Counted from the stretch's first letter, positions 8,001 to 17,356 are shown. The stretch: DNA of 64,000 bases from Croceicoccus hydrothermalis (GCF_022378335.1 NZ_JAIQCI010000009.1:42133-106132); one strand, 5' to 3'. Notes: generated by a model from the sequence alone, not told the origin. A program made the numbers and translations.

Positions 8001-9908
8001 ATGGAAGAACAAGCTCTCGTAATCGCCCTCGTCGGTGTCCTGGGTATCGGGGCGCAGTGGGTCGCGTGGCGAACCGGCTGGCCTGCCATCGTGCTGATGA
8101 TGGTCGCCGGGTTCGCTGTCGGCCCGGTTTTCGGCATCATGGACCCGCATCACGCCTTTGGCGAATTGCTGGAGCCGGCCGTTGCCATCGGCGTTGCGCT
8201 CATCCTGTTCGAAGGCGGCTTGAGCCTCAATTTCAAGGAATTGAAGAAAACGGGCGGCGCGGTCTGGCGGCTCGTCGTTCTGGGCGTGCCGATCGCATGG
8301 TTCGCAGGGTCGCTCGCCTGCTATTACATCGCCGGGCTGGTCTGGCCGGTATCGATCCTGTTCGCCGGCATTCTGGTGGTGACCGGGCCAACGGTCGTCC
8401 TGCCGCTCCTGCGACAGTCGAGCGTGGCGCAAAGACCGGCCGCGATCCTAAAATGGGAGGCGATCGTGAACGATCCCTTCGGCGCGATGTGCGCGGTGAT
8501 CGCCTATGAGTATTTCCGCGCATCGGCCAATGGCGCGACCATATTCGACGTGGTTCCCCAACTCGTATTCGCCGCGATCGCCGCTGCCGTGCTCGGCTAT
8601 GCCGCGGCCTGGGCCATCGCGTGGAGTTTCCCCCGCGGCATGGTGCCGGAATATCTGAAGGCACCGGTCCTGCTCGTGGTCGTGGTCGCGCTGTTCGTCG
8701 CCTCCAACACGATACAGCAGGAAACCGGCCTCGTTGCCGTGACCATTATGGGCATCGCGCTTGCCAACATGAAGGTGGATTCGCTGCGCGACATCCACCC
8801 GTTCAAGCAGAACATCGCGGTCATCATGGTATCGGGCATTTTCGTCCTGCTGTCCGCTTCGCTCGAACGGGAATCGCTGGCCTTGCTGGAATGGCGGTTC
8901 GTGCTGTTCCTGCTGGCGATCCTGTTCCTCGTGCGGCCGGCGACCATCCTTCTCAGCCTCGCCTTCTCCAAGGTTCCCTGGAACGAGCGGCTGTTCCTTG
9001 CCTGGATCGCACCGCGCGGCATTGTCGCGGTCGCGATTTCGGGCCTGTTCGCCCTGCGGCTTTCCGACCTCGGCTATGGCGACGGGTCCATCCTCATCAG
9101 CCTGTCCTTCGCCGTCGTCGTGGCGACGATCGTGGCGCATGGCTTTACGGTCGGCATCGTATCCCGTTGGCTGAAGGTCACCGGCTCCACGACGCCGGGC
9201 ATTCTGATGGTCGGCGCAACGCCGTGGTCGATCGCGCTTGCGAAGGAAATGTCGGATATCGAGGTGCCCGTGCTTATCGCCGATACGAGTTGGTGGCGTC
9301 TTTCCAAGGCGCGGCAACAGGGAGTGCAGACGTATCACGGCGAAATCCTCGCCGAATCGACGGAACATTCGCTCGACCTTTCGCGGTTCGGCGTGCTCGT
9401 CGCCGCGACGGAAAACGAAGCGTATAACGCGCTCGTCTGTAACGAGTTCGCGCCTGAAATCGGCCGCGATGCGGTGTATCAGCTGGGCGAGGCGGGCGCG
9501 CATGACGACCCCCGCGCCCTGCCCCCGTCGATCCGCGGCCGCAGCCTGTTCGAATCGGGCGTCGACATGGACGAAATATATCGGCGGCAGCAGCAGGGCT
9601 GGGAATTTCGCAAGACGCGCCTGTCCGAACGCTTCGGTTTCGAGGAGGCGCAGGCCGCTCTTCCGGCCGACGCCGATTTCCTTCTACTGGTGCGCAAGGG
9701 CGGCGGGATCCGGTTCTTCACCCACGCCACCCGCCCCACTCCTGCTGCGGGCGACACCGTCATATCCTACTCTCCGCCTGAGGATCCGGTGACCGAGAAG
9801 GTGCAGGCCAAGAAAGAGAAACGGGCAAAGAAACAGGCAAAGGCCGAGGCCGAGACCGGGGCGAACCAGGCCGGAGGTCAGGAAGGCCCGCTGGGGGAAG
9901 CGACATGA
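8001..9908 (+). CDS. cation/proton antiporter with regulatory C-terminal domain (CPA family)
   Basis: This 635-residue inner-membrane protein is a monovalent cation/proton antiporter. A long Na/H-exchanger domain with about 12 hydrophobic helices covers residues 1-400 and includes ALILFEGGLSLNFKEL, VTGPTVVLPLL and EAIVNDPFGAM, which hold the conserved acidic transport residues. After it comes a Rossmann-like, TrkA-N-type segment (GILMVGATPWSIALAKEM onward), then a TrkA-C-like part, and a Lys/Ala/Glu-rich soluble tail. The start at 8001 (MEEQALVIALVG) is chosen because the 103 open codons before it look non-coding. Its stop overlaps the next ATG by 4 bases. Ion choice (K or Na) cannot be told. 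Confidence 0.9.
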   Translation: MEEQALVIALVGVLGIGAQWVAWRTGWPAIVLMMVAGFAVGPVFGIMDPHHAFGELLEPAVAIGVALILFEGGLSLNFKELKKTGGAVWRLVVLGVPIAWFAGSLACYYIAGLVWPVSILFAGILVVTGPTVVLPLLRQSSVAQRPAAILKWEAIVNDPFGAMCAVIAYEYFRASANGATIFDVVPQLVFAAIAAAVLGYAAAWAIAWSFPRGMVPEYLKAPVLLVVVVALFVASNTIQQETGLVAVTIMGIALANMKVDSLRDIHPFKQNIAVIMVSGIFVLLSASLERESLALLEWRFVLFLLAILFLVRPATILLSLAFSKVPWNERLFLAWIAPRGIVAVAISGLFALRLSDLGYGDGSILISLSFAVVVATIVAHGFTVGIVSRWLKVTGSTTPGILMVGATPWSIALAKEMSDIEVPVLIADTSWWRLSKARQQGVQTYHGEILAESTEHSLDLSRFGVLVAATENEAYNALVCNEFAPEIGRDAVYQLGEAGAHDDPRALPPSIRGRSLFESGVDMDEIYRRQQQGWEFRKTRLSERFGFEEAQAALPADADFLLLVRKGGGIRFFTHATRPTPAAGDTVISYSPPEDPVTEKVQAKKEKRAKKQAKAEAETGANQAGGQEGPLGEAT

Positions 9909-10555
9909 AAATGCGAATGACATCCAAGCCGATCGCAACCGTCCTCGCAATGGGCGCGTTCGCCATGGTCGGGGCATGCAACGACCCCGATACCGAAACG
10001 CCGGCACCCGCCCCTTCCGTGACGATGGACACCGGCCTTCCCGATCCCAATTCCAGCCCGGCATCCATCCTGCGCAGCGATTTTTCCGAAGACGTGATTG
10101 AGGAACCGGCGCTCGAACCGCTCGATGCGACGATATCCTTCGGCGAAGGCGGCACGCGGCTGTCCGACTCGGCGCGCGAGAAAGTCGAGGAGCTTCTGGG
10201 CACGGCGCAGATGAAGGCGGGCGGCGCGATAATTCTGCGTGGTCATACCGATTCGGCCGGATATGACGAGGCCAACCTGCGCGCCTCGCGCCAACGCGCA
10301 GAGGCCGTCGCCGCCATGCTGGAAGACAATGGCATCGACGCGGACCGGATCGAGATCATCGCTTTGGGCGAAATGCGTCCGCTGGCACCCAACGCCAATC
10401 TCGATGGCACGGCGAACGAGAGCAATCGCGCGCGAAACCGGCGTGTGGACATCCACATCGATGTTCCGGAAAACGGCGACGAGCAAGATACGGATGCGGA
10501 TGAAGCGGGCGAGGACAGCGCCGGTTCGTCCGGAAGTTCGAATTTGACCGACTGA
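9905..10555 (+). CDS. OmpA-domain lipoprotein
   Basis: This 216-residue envelope lipoprotein has a signal sequence ending in the lipobox VGAC (Cys 25), a Pro/Asp-rich linker, and an OmpA-like peptidoglycan-binding domain at about residues 78-185. That domain shows RGHTDSAGYDEANLRASRQRA and NRARNRRVDI, which hold the Asp and Arg that bind diaminopimelate in the family. The tail is very acidic and Ser/Gly rich. The ATG overlaps the antiporter stop, so the two are coupled. It probably anchors the outer membrane or a membrane complex to peptidoglycan. Confidence 0.9.
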   Translation: MKMRMTSKPIATVLAMGAFAMVGACNDPDTETPAPAPSVTMDTGLPDPNSSPASILRSDFSEDVIEEPALEPLDATISFGEGGTRLSDSAREKVEELLGTAQMKAGGAIILRGHTDSAGYDEANLRASRQRAEAVAAMLEDNGIDADRIEIIALGEMRPLAPNANLDGTANESNRARNRRVDIHIDVPENGDEQDTDADEAGEDSAGSSGSSNLTD

Positions 10556-10672
10556 TCGAAATGGCGAATTCTGCGTTCGATGGCGTATGCCGTAGAGCGG
10601 GTTGCGATGTTGTTAAACAAAACTGTGATACCCGTTTCCAAGATGCATAGCCCTGCGAGCGAGATCTGACCC

Positions 10673-12901
10673 ATGACAGCATCGCTGTCCCGTGTGTATC
10701 AGCTGGCCGCGGCCGCTGTTGCGGCCGGGTTGCTTGCACTCGTCGGTGCGGCCGATCCGATCGAGGAGATGATCTGGATCGCGCTCTACCGGCTGGAGGA
10801 CAAGCCCGTTTCGGGTCAGACCGTCATCGTCGACGTCGATCAGACGGCCGACTCCACGCTTAGCATTGCGCAGCGGCAGGCCGAGGTCATCCGGCAATTG
10901 TCGCGGTACAGGCCCAAAGGCATTTATCTTCAGGGGAATTATTCAGCCGACGATCGCGGGATTGCCGAACTGGGCGCGGCGATCGACGCGACGGATGTTC
11001 CCGTGGCGATCGGATGGATCGACGGGGTCGGCAGTTCGCGCGGCCTGCCGAGCCTGTCACGCTCCTCGCTGCTGGATGGCGCGGTTGCCACGGTCGATCG
11101 TTATCATGCGACGGCGCTCGGCTTTGCGTGGGAATCGCTGACGTCGTTCGATGTCGGCAATCGCAAAATGCCAAGTTTCCCGGCGGCCGCCGCCGGTTTT
11201 GTCGATCTGAAAAACTACTATTTCATCGATTATCGCTACGCCAATTCGGAAATCACCATCTATCCGGCACGCGTTTTGGACAGCGGCAATCTACCGCTGA
11301 CGGGAAAACGCGTACTCGTAGGCTCGGCATCGTCGGGTTCTGTTCTCGATCAGGGCGTCGTCGCGATCCCGGGCGACATGGTTCCGCGCATACAGCTCGC
11401 CTTTTTCGCGGCGGAAAGCCTCCTGCAAGGTCCGCCGGTCGCGGTGGGATGGCTCTTCGCGCTCGCCATCATCGTCGCGATCGTGTTTGCCGCGGTGTAT
11501 TACCCGCCCGCGATCCGCCGCACGCTTTACGGCGTTGCGGTTGCGGCGTGTCTCGTCATTCCGTTTACCGGGCTTCATCTCAACCGGATCGTGGAGGCGG
11601 GGGCGGCTGTCGTGTTCCTGCTTCTGTTCGCGATCCTGCGCATCGCCGGCCTGCTCAAGACGCAGGCGGCCAGGACCGATCATCTTTCAGGTCTTCGAAA
11701 TTTCGGCGCGCTTGCCGAAAAACTCGAACGCGAGGATGGCATGGTGATCGTCGCCCGTGTCAACCGGTTCGAGGAAGTGCTGAGCAGTCTCGATCCTGAA
11801 TTGCATGGTGAATTCATGCAGCAGATCGCCGAACGGCTGGCGGCTGACAGCTTTCGCGAAATCTTTTCCGACGGCGCGGGCAATTTCGCATGGCTGGACG
11901 ACACGCGAGACCCGCGTGGGCGGATGGCGGATCTCGTCGGGCTGACCGGGGCGCCGATCCACGTCGAAAATCGTACTTTCGATTTTAGCTGTTCCTTCGG
12001 GATACAGGATGTCCCGATCGACAGCGCGCAACAGGCAATCAGCGCGACGCTGGTCGCGGCGGAACTCGCGTCCACCCGCGTGTCCCATATCGCCTTGGTC
12101 AGCGAGAGGAAGGATTCGGACGTCAACTGGCGGCTTTCGCTTCACACCTCGCTCGATCATGCGATCGTGAACGGCCACATCTATCTGGTGTATCAGCCGC
12201 AAGTGTCGATCGAGAACGGCCAAATCGTCGGTGCGGAGGCGCTGGTCCGGTGGAAACATCCCGAACGCGGCGAGATCAGCCCTTTCGAATTCATTCCCCA
12301 GATCGAAAAGGCCGGACGTCTCAAACCGCTCACGGCGCACACGTTCCGCATGGCCGCACGAACGGCGAGCCTCCTTCCCGAAGGCGACCTTCGCATATCG
12401 GTCAACGTGTCCGCGACGCTGGTGTGCGACGACAATTTCGTTCAATTCATCAAGGACAACGTGATGGTCGGCGGCGGAACCGCATCCCGGATCATGCTGG
12501 AGATCACAGAAACCGCGCGTATCGAGAATCTCGAACTGGCCGCACGCCATCTTACCGAACTTCGCGAGGCGGGGTTCAAGGTTTCCCTGGACGATTTCGG
12601 TACGGGCGAAGCCAATTTGAGCCTGCTCGCCCATCTTCCCTGCGACGAAGTGAAACTGGACCAGAGCTTCGTGCGGCTGGCGAAAACGAATGAGCGCGCG
12701 CGAATGATCATCATCGCACTGGCGCAGACCACGCGACTTTCGAACATGTCCTTCGTGGCGGAGGGAATCGAAACGATCGAGGATCAGGCGATCATGGCAT
12801 CCCACGATTGTAAAGTTGGACAGGGATATCTGTATGGATATCCCCTTCCGTCGCATGAGTTGATTGATATGGCCCGCAAAAATATTCGGCTCGTAGGATA
12901 A
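10673..12901 (+). CDS. CHASE2-EAL cyclic-di-GMP phosphodiesterase
   Basis: This 742-residue sensor enzyme probably degrades cyclic di-GMP. An N-terminal helix leads into a periplasmic CHASE2 sensor domain (about residues 30-240), then hydrophobic helices (about 260-325), a GGDEF-like domain and an EAL domain. The GGDEF signature is lost (GAGNFAWL), so no cyclase activity is expected. The EAL domain keeps the catalytic set: EALVR near 522, ISVNVSA, ITETA, DDFGTG near 640, KLDQSFV and VAEGIET near 693. It stands alone, 117 bases after the OmpA lipoprotein. The CHASE2 ligand is unknown. Confidence 0.92.
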   Translation: MTASLSRVYQLAAAAVAAGLLALVGAADPIEEMIWIALYRLEDKPVSGQTVIVDVDQTADSTLSIAQRQAEVIRQLSRYRPKGIYLQGNYSADDRGIAELGAAIDATDVPVAIGWIDGVGSSRGLPSLSRSSLLDGAVATVDRYHATALGFAWESLTSFDVGNRKMPSFPAAAAGFVDLKNYYFIDYRYANSEITIYPARVLDSGNLPLTGKRVLVGSASSGSVLDQGVVAIPGDMVPRIQLAFFAAESLLQGPPVAVGWLFALAIIVAIVFAAVYYPPAIRRTLYGVAVAACLVIPFTGLHLNRIVEAGAAVVFLLLFAILRIAGLLKTQAARTDHLSGLRNFGALAEKLEREDGMVIVARVNRFEEVLSSLDPELHGEFMQQIAERLAADSFREIFSDGAGNFAWLDDTRDPRGRMADLVGLTGAPIHVENRTFDFSCSFGIQDVPIDSAQQAISATLVAAELASTRVSHIALVSERKDSDVNWRLSLHTSLDHAIVNGHIYLVYQPQVSIENGQIVGAEALVRWKHPERGEISPFEFIPQIEKAGRLKPLTAHTFRMAARTASLLPEGDLRISVNVSATLVCDDNFVQFIKDNVMVGGGTASRIMLEITETARIENLELAARHLTELREAGFKVSLDDFGTGEANLSLLAHLPCDEVKLDQSFVRLAKTNERARMIIIALAQTTRLSNMSFVAEGIETIEDQAIMASHDCKVGQGYLYGYPLPSHELIDMARKNIRLVG

Positions 12902-12961
12902 AATCGCTTTTCTTCTTGTCAATCTGCGGTTAATATAGTGGTCCAAATAATGGAGGTGTTT

Positions 12962-13024
12962 ATGGACTACCAAGAACGCGGTGGCGGCATTTGGGAATGG
13001 TTTTTCGGCGAATATTGGTTCTAA
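12962..13024 (+). CDS. putative 20-residue aromatic micropeptide
   Basis: A 21-codon open frame (MDYQERGGGIWEWFFGEYWF) has one of the clearest ribosome binding sites in the window, GGAGGT at 12952-12957. The second half contains three Trp, three Phe and one Tyr in eleven residues. A 10-bp GC-rich hairpin follows at 13042-13074. It lies alone between the EAL gene and ribB. It could be a free-standing small membrane-associated peptide, or a leader peptide read for aromatic amino acids, although the next gene is for riboflavin. I do not recognise a family. Confidence 0.5.
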   Translation: MDYQERGGGIWEWFFGEYWF

Positions 13025-13041
13025 AGCCATTCCCGATCGTT

Positions 13042-13074
13042 GAACGGGGCCTTGTGGTAAGCGGGGCCCCGTTC
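13042..13074 (+). terminator. GC-rich hairpin after the micropeptide
   Basis: A perfect 10-bp stem pairs 13042-13051 (GAACGGGGCC) with 13065-13074 and has a 13-base loop. No long T tract follows, so it is a weak intrinsic terminator at best. It separates the micropeptide from ribB. Confidence 0.45.
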
Positions 13075-13104
13075 TCATAACATCGCGGTGTTGCATTATG
13101 GCTT

Positions 13105-13130
13105 GCAATCACATTCGAGTGTGATATTGC
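13105..13130 (+). promoter_or_regulatory. candidate operator upstream of ribB
   Basis: An inverted repeat TCACA (13109-13113), six bases, TGTGA (13120-13124) is flanked by GCAAT at 13105 and ATTGC at 13126, giving a near-palindrome of 26 bases. It ends 7 bases before the ribB start codon, where a repressor would block transcription or translation. Since RibB itself carries an XRE-like HTH, self-regulation is a natural guess. This is inference. Confidence 0.4.
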
Positions 13131-13137
13131 GCCGACC

Positions 13138-14433
13138 ATGCAGAATATAGCAACTCCATCGGTCAAGGACCGTGTCCGTCAAATCGTTTCCAGCGGCAGC
13201 ATGTCGCGCGCCGCGCTTGCAAGAGCGGCCGGATTGCACGCCAATTCCCTGCGCGATTGCAATGAGGCGAACTGGAACCCCACTTCGGACACGCTGGCAA
13301 AACTCGAAAATTTCCTGGATTCGAACGACGATCGTCCCGTTCTTGCAAGCCCGGAAGAAATTATCGACGAAGCCCGCAACGGTAGGATGTTCGTACTCGT
13401 CGACGATGAGGATCGCGAGAACGAAGGCGATCTCGTCATTCCTGCGCAAATGGCCACTCCGCAGGCAATCAACTTCATGGCGTCGCACGGGCGTGGACTA
13501 ATCTGCCTCGCTCTCGCCAAGACGCGCGTCGAACAGCTCGGCCTTGAACTCATGAGCCGGAACAATCGCACACGCCACGAAACGGCGTTCACGACCTCCA
13601 TCGAAGCGCGCGAAGGCGTCACCACCGGGATCAGCGCCGCCGATCGCGCCCGCACCATCAGCGTGGCAATCGATTCCGCCAAAACCGCGGATGACATCGT
13701 CACGCCCGGCCACGTCTTCCCGCTTATCGCGCGTGACGGTGGCGTGCTCGTGCGCGCGGGCCATACCGAGGCTGCGGTCGATATCGCGCGTCTTGCGGGG
13801 CTGAACCCGTCGGGCGTCATTTGCGAGATCATGAAGGACGATGGCACGATGGCGCGAATGGACGACCTCGTCGAATTCGCCCGCACGCATAATCTGAAGA
13901 TCGGCACGATTCGCGACCTCATTGCCTATCGCCGCGAACATGACCATCTGGTCGAGAAGCGGGCCGAAACCCGGTTTCGAAGCCAGTGGGGCGGCGACTG
14001 GACCGCCATGGCGTTCTTCAACAAGGCCACGGGCGAGGAAACGCTGGCACTTTGCCTGGGTCATCTTGCCAAGGACAGCCCGACGCTGGTCCGGATGCAC
14101 GCGCTAGACCTGTTCCCCGATGTTTTCGCGGATGACACCCCGCGTGCGGGCATTCTGCAACGCGCGATGCAGGCCATTGCGGAAGAAGGCGCAGGCGTCA
14201 TCGTCGTCATCAATCGCAAATCGCCGGATCTTTTGTCCCGTAGCATGGCGCTGCGCGACGCGCCCAAGTTGGACGATATGGACGAATTGCGCGACTATGG
14301 CGTCGGAGCACAGATCCTGACCGAGCTCGGGGTGCAGGAAATGATCCTGCTCACCAATTCGCATCATTCGCTTGTCGCGCTCGAAGGTTACGGCCTGACC
14401 GTGGTCGGCGAACGCCCCATCCCTGACGCCTGA
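13138..14433 (+). CDS. ribB: HTH-fused 3,4-dihydroxy-2-butanone-4-phosphate synthase with degenerate RibA domain
   Basis: RibB converts ribulose 5-phosphate to the four-carbon precursor of riboflavin. The 431-residue protein has three parts. Residues 5-60 form an XRE-like helix-turn-helix ([19 protein letters not shown]). Residues about 70-270 are the RibB catalytic domain, with [15 protein letters not shown], THx-type [18 protein letters not shown] and [10 protein letters not shown]. Residues 280-431 align with GTP cyclohydrolase II, but the three zinc Cys and the RQEGRGIGL motif are missing, so that domain is probably inactive. No good Shine-Dalgarno site precedes the ATG. ribH follows after 19 bases. 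No FMN riboswitch is visible. Confidence 0.92.
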   Translation: MQNIATPSVKDRVRQIVSSGSMSRAALARAAGLHANSLRDCNEANWNPTSDTLAKLENFLDSNDDRPVLASPEEIIDEARNGRMFVLVDDEDRENEGDLVIPAQMATPQAINFMASHGRGLICLALAKTRVEQLGLELMSRNNRTRHETAFTTSIEAREGVTTGISAADRARTISVAIDSAKTADDIVTPGHVFPLIARDGGVLVRAGHTEAAVDIARLAGLNPSGVICEIMKDDGTMARMDDLVEFARTHNLKIGTIRDLIAYRREHDHLVEKRAETRFRSQWGGDWTAMAFFNKATGEETLALCLGHLAKDSPTLVRMHALDLFPDVFADDTPRAGILQRAMQAIAEEGAGVIVVINRKSPDLLSRSMALRDAPKLDDMDELRDYGVGAQILTELGVQEMILLTNSHHSLVALEGYGLTVVGERPIPDA

Positions 14434-14452
14434 ACCAGACTGGACACAGACA

Positions 14453-14875
14453 ATGGCACGATTTCTGATTGTCGAAGCGCGCTTCTACGACGAATTCAAC
14501 GATCTGTTGATCAGCGGCGCGCGTCAGATGCTCGAACAGGCGGGGCACGAGGTCGAGGTGCTCACCGTTCCGGGCGCCCTTGAGATACCCGGCGCGATCG
14601 CGCTCGCGGTCGAGGGCGGCGGTTATGATGGTTTCGTCGCGATCGGCGTGGTGATCCGCGGCGAAACCTATCATTTCGAGATCGTCGCGGGCGAAAGCGC
14701 ACGTGCGATCATGGCGCTGACCATGGACGGGATCGCGATCGGCAACGGCATACTGACCGTCGAAAACGACCAACAGGCACGCGTCCGGGCCGACCCCGCG
14801 CAGAAGGACAAGGGCGGCGAGGCGGCACGCGCCGCGGTCGCGCTATACGATCTTCGCACCCGTTTCACCGGATGA
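14453..14875 (+). CDS. ribH: 6,7-dimethyl-8-ribityllumazine synthase
   Basis: Lumazine synthase joins the RibB product with the pyrimidine intermediate in the penultimate step of riboflavin synthesis. The 140-residue length is usual. Family hallmarks are [14 protein letters not shown] at the N-terminus, [25 protein letters not shown] with the catalytic His, and [10 protein letters not shown]. The C-terminus has EAARAAVAL. It lies 19 bases after ribB and is surely co-transcribed with it. Confidence 0.96.
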   Translation: MARFLIVEARFYDEFNDLLISGARQMLEQAGHEVEVLTVPGALEIPGAIALAVEGGGYDGFVAIGVVIRGETYHFEIVAGESARAIMALTMDGIAIGNGILTVENDQQARVRADPAQKDKGGEAARAAVALYDLRTRFTG

Positions 14876-14928
14876 CCGGAACCGCACGACGAACGAGGCG
14901 TCATTGATCCCATGAAGGACATGACGCC

Positions 14929-15240
14929 TTGATCACCACGATACTGGAATGGTTCGGCGCGCTCGGCACGATCGCGGCCGCCGCGCTTATCGCCTCCGAT
15001 CTGGGCCGGCGCGTGACGGGATGGGCCTTTGTCCTGTTCACCGTCGTATCGGTGGCGTGGATCGGGGCCGGAATGCTCGGCAATAATACGCCGATCGCGC
15101 TGCAGAATGTCGTGATGTTCTTCGTTAATGGCTGGGGCGTGTGGCAATATTTGCTCAACCCGAAGAAGAAGCGCGAGATCGAGCGCACCGAGGAGCTCGA
15201 ACAACAGGCACACGAAGAGGTCGAGAACGGCGACGCCTGA
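14929..15240 (+). CDS. small inner-membrane protein, unknown function
   Basis: This 103-residue protein has three likely membrane helices (about 7-24, 31-48 and 57-76) and a charged C-terminal tail rich in Lys and Glu (NPKKKREIERTEELEQQ), which may be a short coiled coil in the cytoplasm. The start is TTG at 14929 with AAGGA about 10 bases upstream. The start codon sits at the foot of a 9-bp hairpin (14896-14904 with 14921-14929), which may limit translation. It follows ribH by 53 bases. I do not recognise a family. Confidence 0.75.
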   Translation: MITTILEWFGALGTIAAAALIASDLGRRVTGWAFVLFTVVSVAWIGAGMLGNNTPIALQNVVMFFVNGWGVWQYLLNPKKKREIERTEELEQQAHEEVENGDA

Positions 15241-15251
15241 GGCCCCGCCGC

Positions 15252-17333
15252 TCACCAGATCGTGATGCGATCCTCCGGCGGAAGATAGAGCGCGTCGCCC
15301 TCCTCCACATCGAAAGCGCGATACCATGCATCGAGATTGCGCACGGTCGCGGCCCGATACCGGCCGGGCGCATGGGCATCGGTGGCAAGCTGCGCCCGCA
15401 ATTTGGCGTCGCGTGTTTTCGTGGCCCAAGCCTGCGCATAGGCGATGAAGAACCGCTGATCCCCGGTAAATCCCTCGATCACCGGGGGCTCCTTACCCCG
15501 CAATGAGGCGCGATACGCATCATATGCGGCGGCAAGTCCCGCAAGATCCGCAATATTTTCACCCAGCGTAAGCCGGCCGTCGACCGCCGCATCCGCGAAC
15601 GGGCGATAGCGCGAATATTGTTCGGCGAGGTCCTGCCCCCTGCGGCGAAACTCCTCCGCGTCCGCCGCACCCCACCAATTGCGCATGCGGCCGTCGGCAT
15701 CGAAGGCCGCGCCGTTATTGTCGAAGCTATGGCTGATTTCATGGCCGATGATCGCACCGATCGCGCCGTAATTTGCGGCCGGGTCGGCCTCCGGATCGTA
15801 GAACGGACGTTGCAATATGCCCGCCGGAAAGTTCAATGCATTCTGAACCGGCAGGTTGAGCGCGTTGACCACGTGCGGCGACAGCCACCATTCGCTGCGG
15901 TCGAGCGGTTTGCCAATCTTCGCCAAGGCGCGGCGATAGGCCGCCCGCTCCGCCGCGACAGTCATGCCATAGGCCGATTTGCCCGTCAGTTGCAGCCCGT
16001 CATACCGGTCGTAACGGTCGGGGTAGCCGATCCCGACCTCGATGCCCTTCACCTTCTTCAACGCCTCGCGCCGGGTCGCGGGGTCGAGCCAGTCGAGCGC
16101 ACCGACCCTTTGCGCAAAGGCGCGCTTGACCCGTGCGACCATGATCTCGATATCGCGGCGCTGATTGGCGGAGAAGTTGCGCTCCACATACAGGCGGCCC
16201 AGCGCATCGCCGAAATTTTCGCCAAGTGCCTTGATCGCGAGCGTTTCGCGCGACGGCTGCGTGTCGAGCCCGCCGAGCACCCGACCGTAGAAATCGAAAT
16301 GCGCCCGGCCGATCGGCGATGGCAGCACGTTCGCATACTGGCTGAGCCTGTGAAAGCGCAGCCAATCCTTCCACACGTCGAGCGGCTGGCTCGCGACCAG
16401 CGCGGAAATTCCGGCTATGGCGTCCGCGTGATAGGCGGCAAAGCGGTCCTGCTCGGCGAGCGATGCCGCACCGAAGAAGGCATCCCAATCGATACCGGGC
16501 GCCTTTTCTTCGAAATCGCCGCGCGACCATAGCGTGGAGGATCGCGTAAAATCCTCGCTCTGTTCGCGGGGTACATGCGCGCGTGCGATCGCGGTTTCAA
16601 GCGCGATAATATCGTCCGCGCGCGCATATCCGTCCTTCACACCGACGGTGCCGAACATGCGCGCGATATAGTCGCGATATTCGCCGCGGATACGAACCAT
16701 GTCGCGGCTGTCGGACAGATAATAATCGCGCGAGGGAAGGCCTAACCCGCCCTGAAGCACATAGGGCACGACGTTTTCTTCGGTCAGCGCGCGGGTCACG
16801 AACAGGCCGAAAAGGTTTTCGGTATGAAAATCCATCGCGTTCAGCGGATCGACATCGGCGCGCATCTGCCGGCCCAGAACGCGCGACAGGTCCGCGACGT
16901 CATCGATCGCGGCATAACGACGAAAATCGTCGCGCATGGGGCGAAGTCCGCGCCGGTTGATCGCGCGCTGATCCATGAAAGCGGTGTAGTAGCGGGCGAT
17001 CATGCCCTCCGGCGTATCGTCGTCCTGCGGCGTGCCGGCCACTTCTTCGACCAGCATGCGGAGCCGTTCCTCGGCCCGTTCCTGCGCGATGAGAAACGAC
17101 CCGGTCGAGGACCGATCCGCCGGAATCTGCGTCGCGTTCAGCCAGTTGCCGTTGGCATACAGAAAGAAATCGTCGCCCGGATCGACCGATTTGTCGATCG
17201 CCTCGATATCGATGCCCACGCCCGTCCCCTGAATCGGGGAAACCTGCTCGCTCACGTCCGGGGCGCAGGCGGTCACCGCCGCAACCGAGCCGGTCACCAG
17301 AAGCAGAGGCAGAACGAGGTTACGATAGGGCAA
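15252..17333 (-). CDS. M13-family zinc metallopeptidase lipoprotein
   Basis: This is a neprilysin-like (M13/PepO) endopeptidase of 693 residues. It has a signal sequence with a lipoprotein Cys (VTACAPD, residue 23), so it is exported and probably membrane anchored. The zinc motif HEISH lies near residue 530, followed by GENIADLAG with the third ligand Glu. Other family motifs are YVERNFS, NALNLPVQNALNFPAGIL and the C-terminal RYRAATVRNLDAWYRAFDV. The start is TTG with only a weak ribosome binding site. It lies downstream of eno behind a terminator, so it has its own promoter or depends on read-through. Confidence 0.93.
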   Translation of the reverse strand: MPYRNLVLPLLLVTGSVAAVTACAPDVSEQVSPIQGTGVGIDIEAIDKSVDPGDDFFLYANGNWLNATQIPADRSSTGSFLIAQERAEERLRMLVEEVAGTPQDDDTPEGMIARYYTAFMDQRAINRRGLRPMRDDFRRYAAIDDVADLSRVLGRQMRADVDPLNAMDFHTENLFGLFVTRALTEENVVPYVLQGGLGLPSRDYYLSDSRDMVRIRGEYRDYIARMFGTVGVKDGYARADDIIALETAIARAHVPREQSEDFTRSSTLWSRGDFEEKAPGIDWDAFFGAASLAEQDRFAAYHADAIAGISALVASQPLDVWKDWLRFHRLSQYANVLPSPIGRAHFDFYGRVLGGLDTQPSRETLAIKALGENFGDALGRLYVERNFSANQRRDIEIMVARVKRAFAQRVGALDWLDPATRREALKKVKGIEVGIGYPDRYDRYDGLQLTGKSAYGMTVAAERAAYRRALAKIGKPLDRSEWWLSPHVVNALNLPVQNALNFPAGILQRPFYDPEADPAANYGAIGAIIGHEISHSFDNNGAAFDADGRMRNWWGAADAEEFRRRGQDLAEQYSRYRPFADAAVDGRLTLGENIADLAGLAAAYDAYRASLRGKEPPVIEGFTGDQRFFIAYAQAWATKTRDAKLRAQLATDAHAPGRYRAATVRNLDAWYRAFDVEEGDALYLPPEDRITIW

Positions 17334-17356
17334 TTATGGGTCCGAAAACGATATGT

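Noticed and set aside
13105..13130. Reading the ribB palindrome as a CRP/FNR binding site
   Set aside because: The half-sites are in the order TCACA-N6-TGTGA, the reverse of the CRP consensus TGTGA-N6-TCACA. With the HTH on RibB, a dedicated operator is the simpler reading.
13075..13137. FMN riboswitch upstream of ribB
   Set aside because: There is not enough sequence and none of the conserved RFN stem motifs could be seen.
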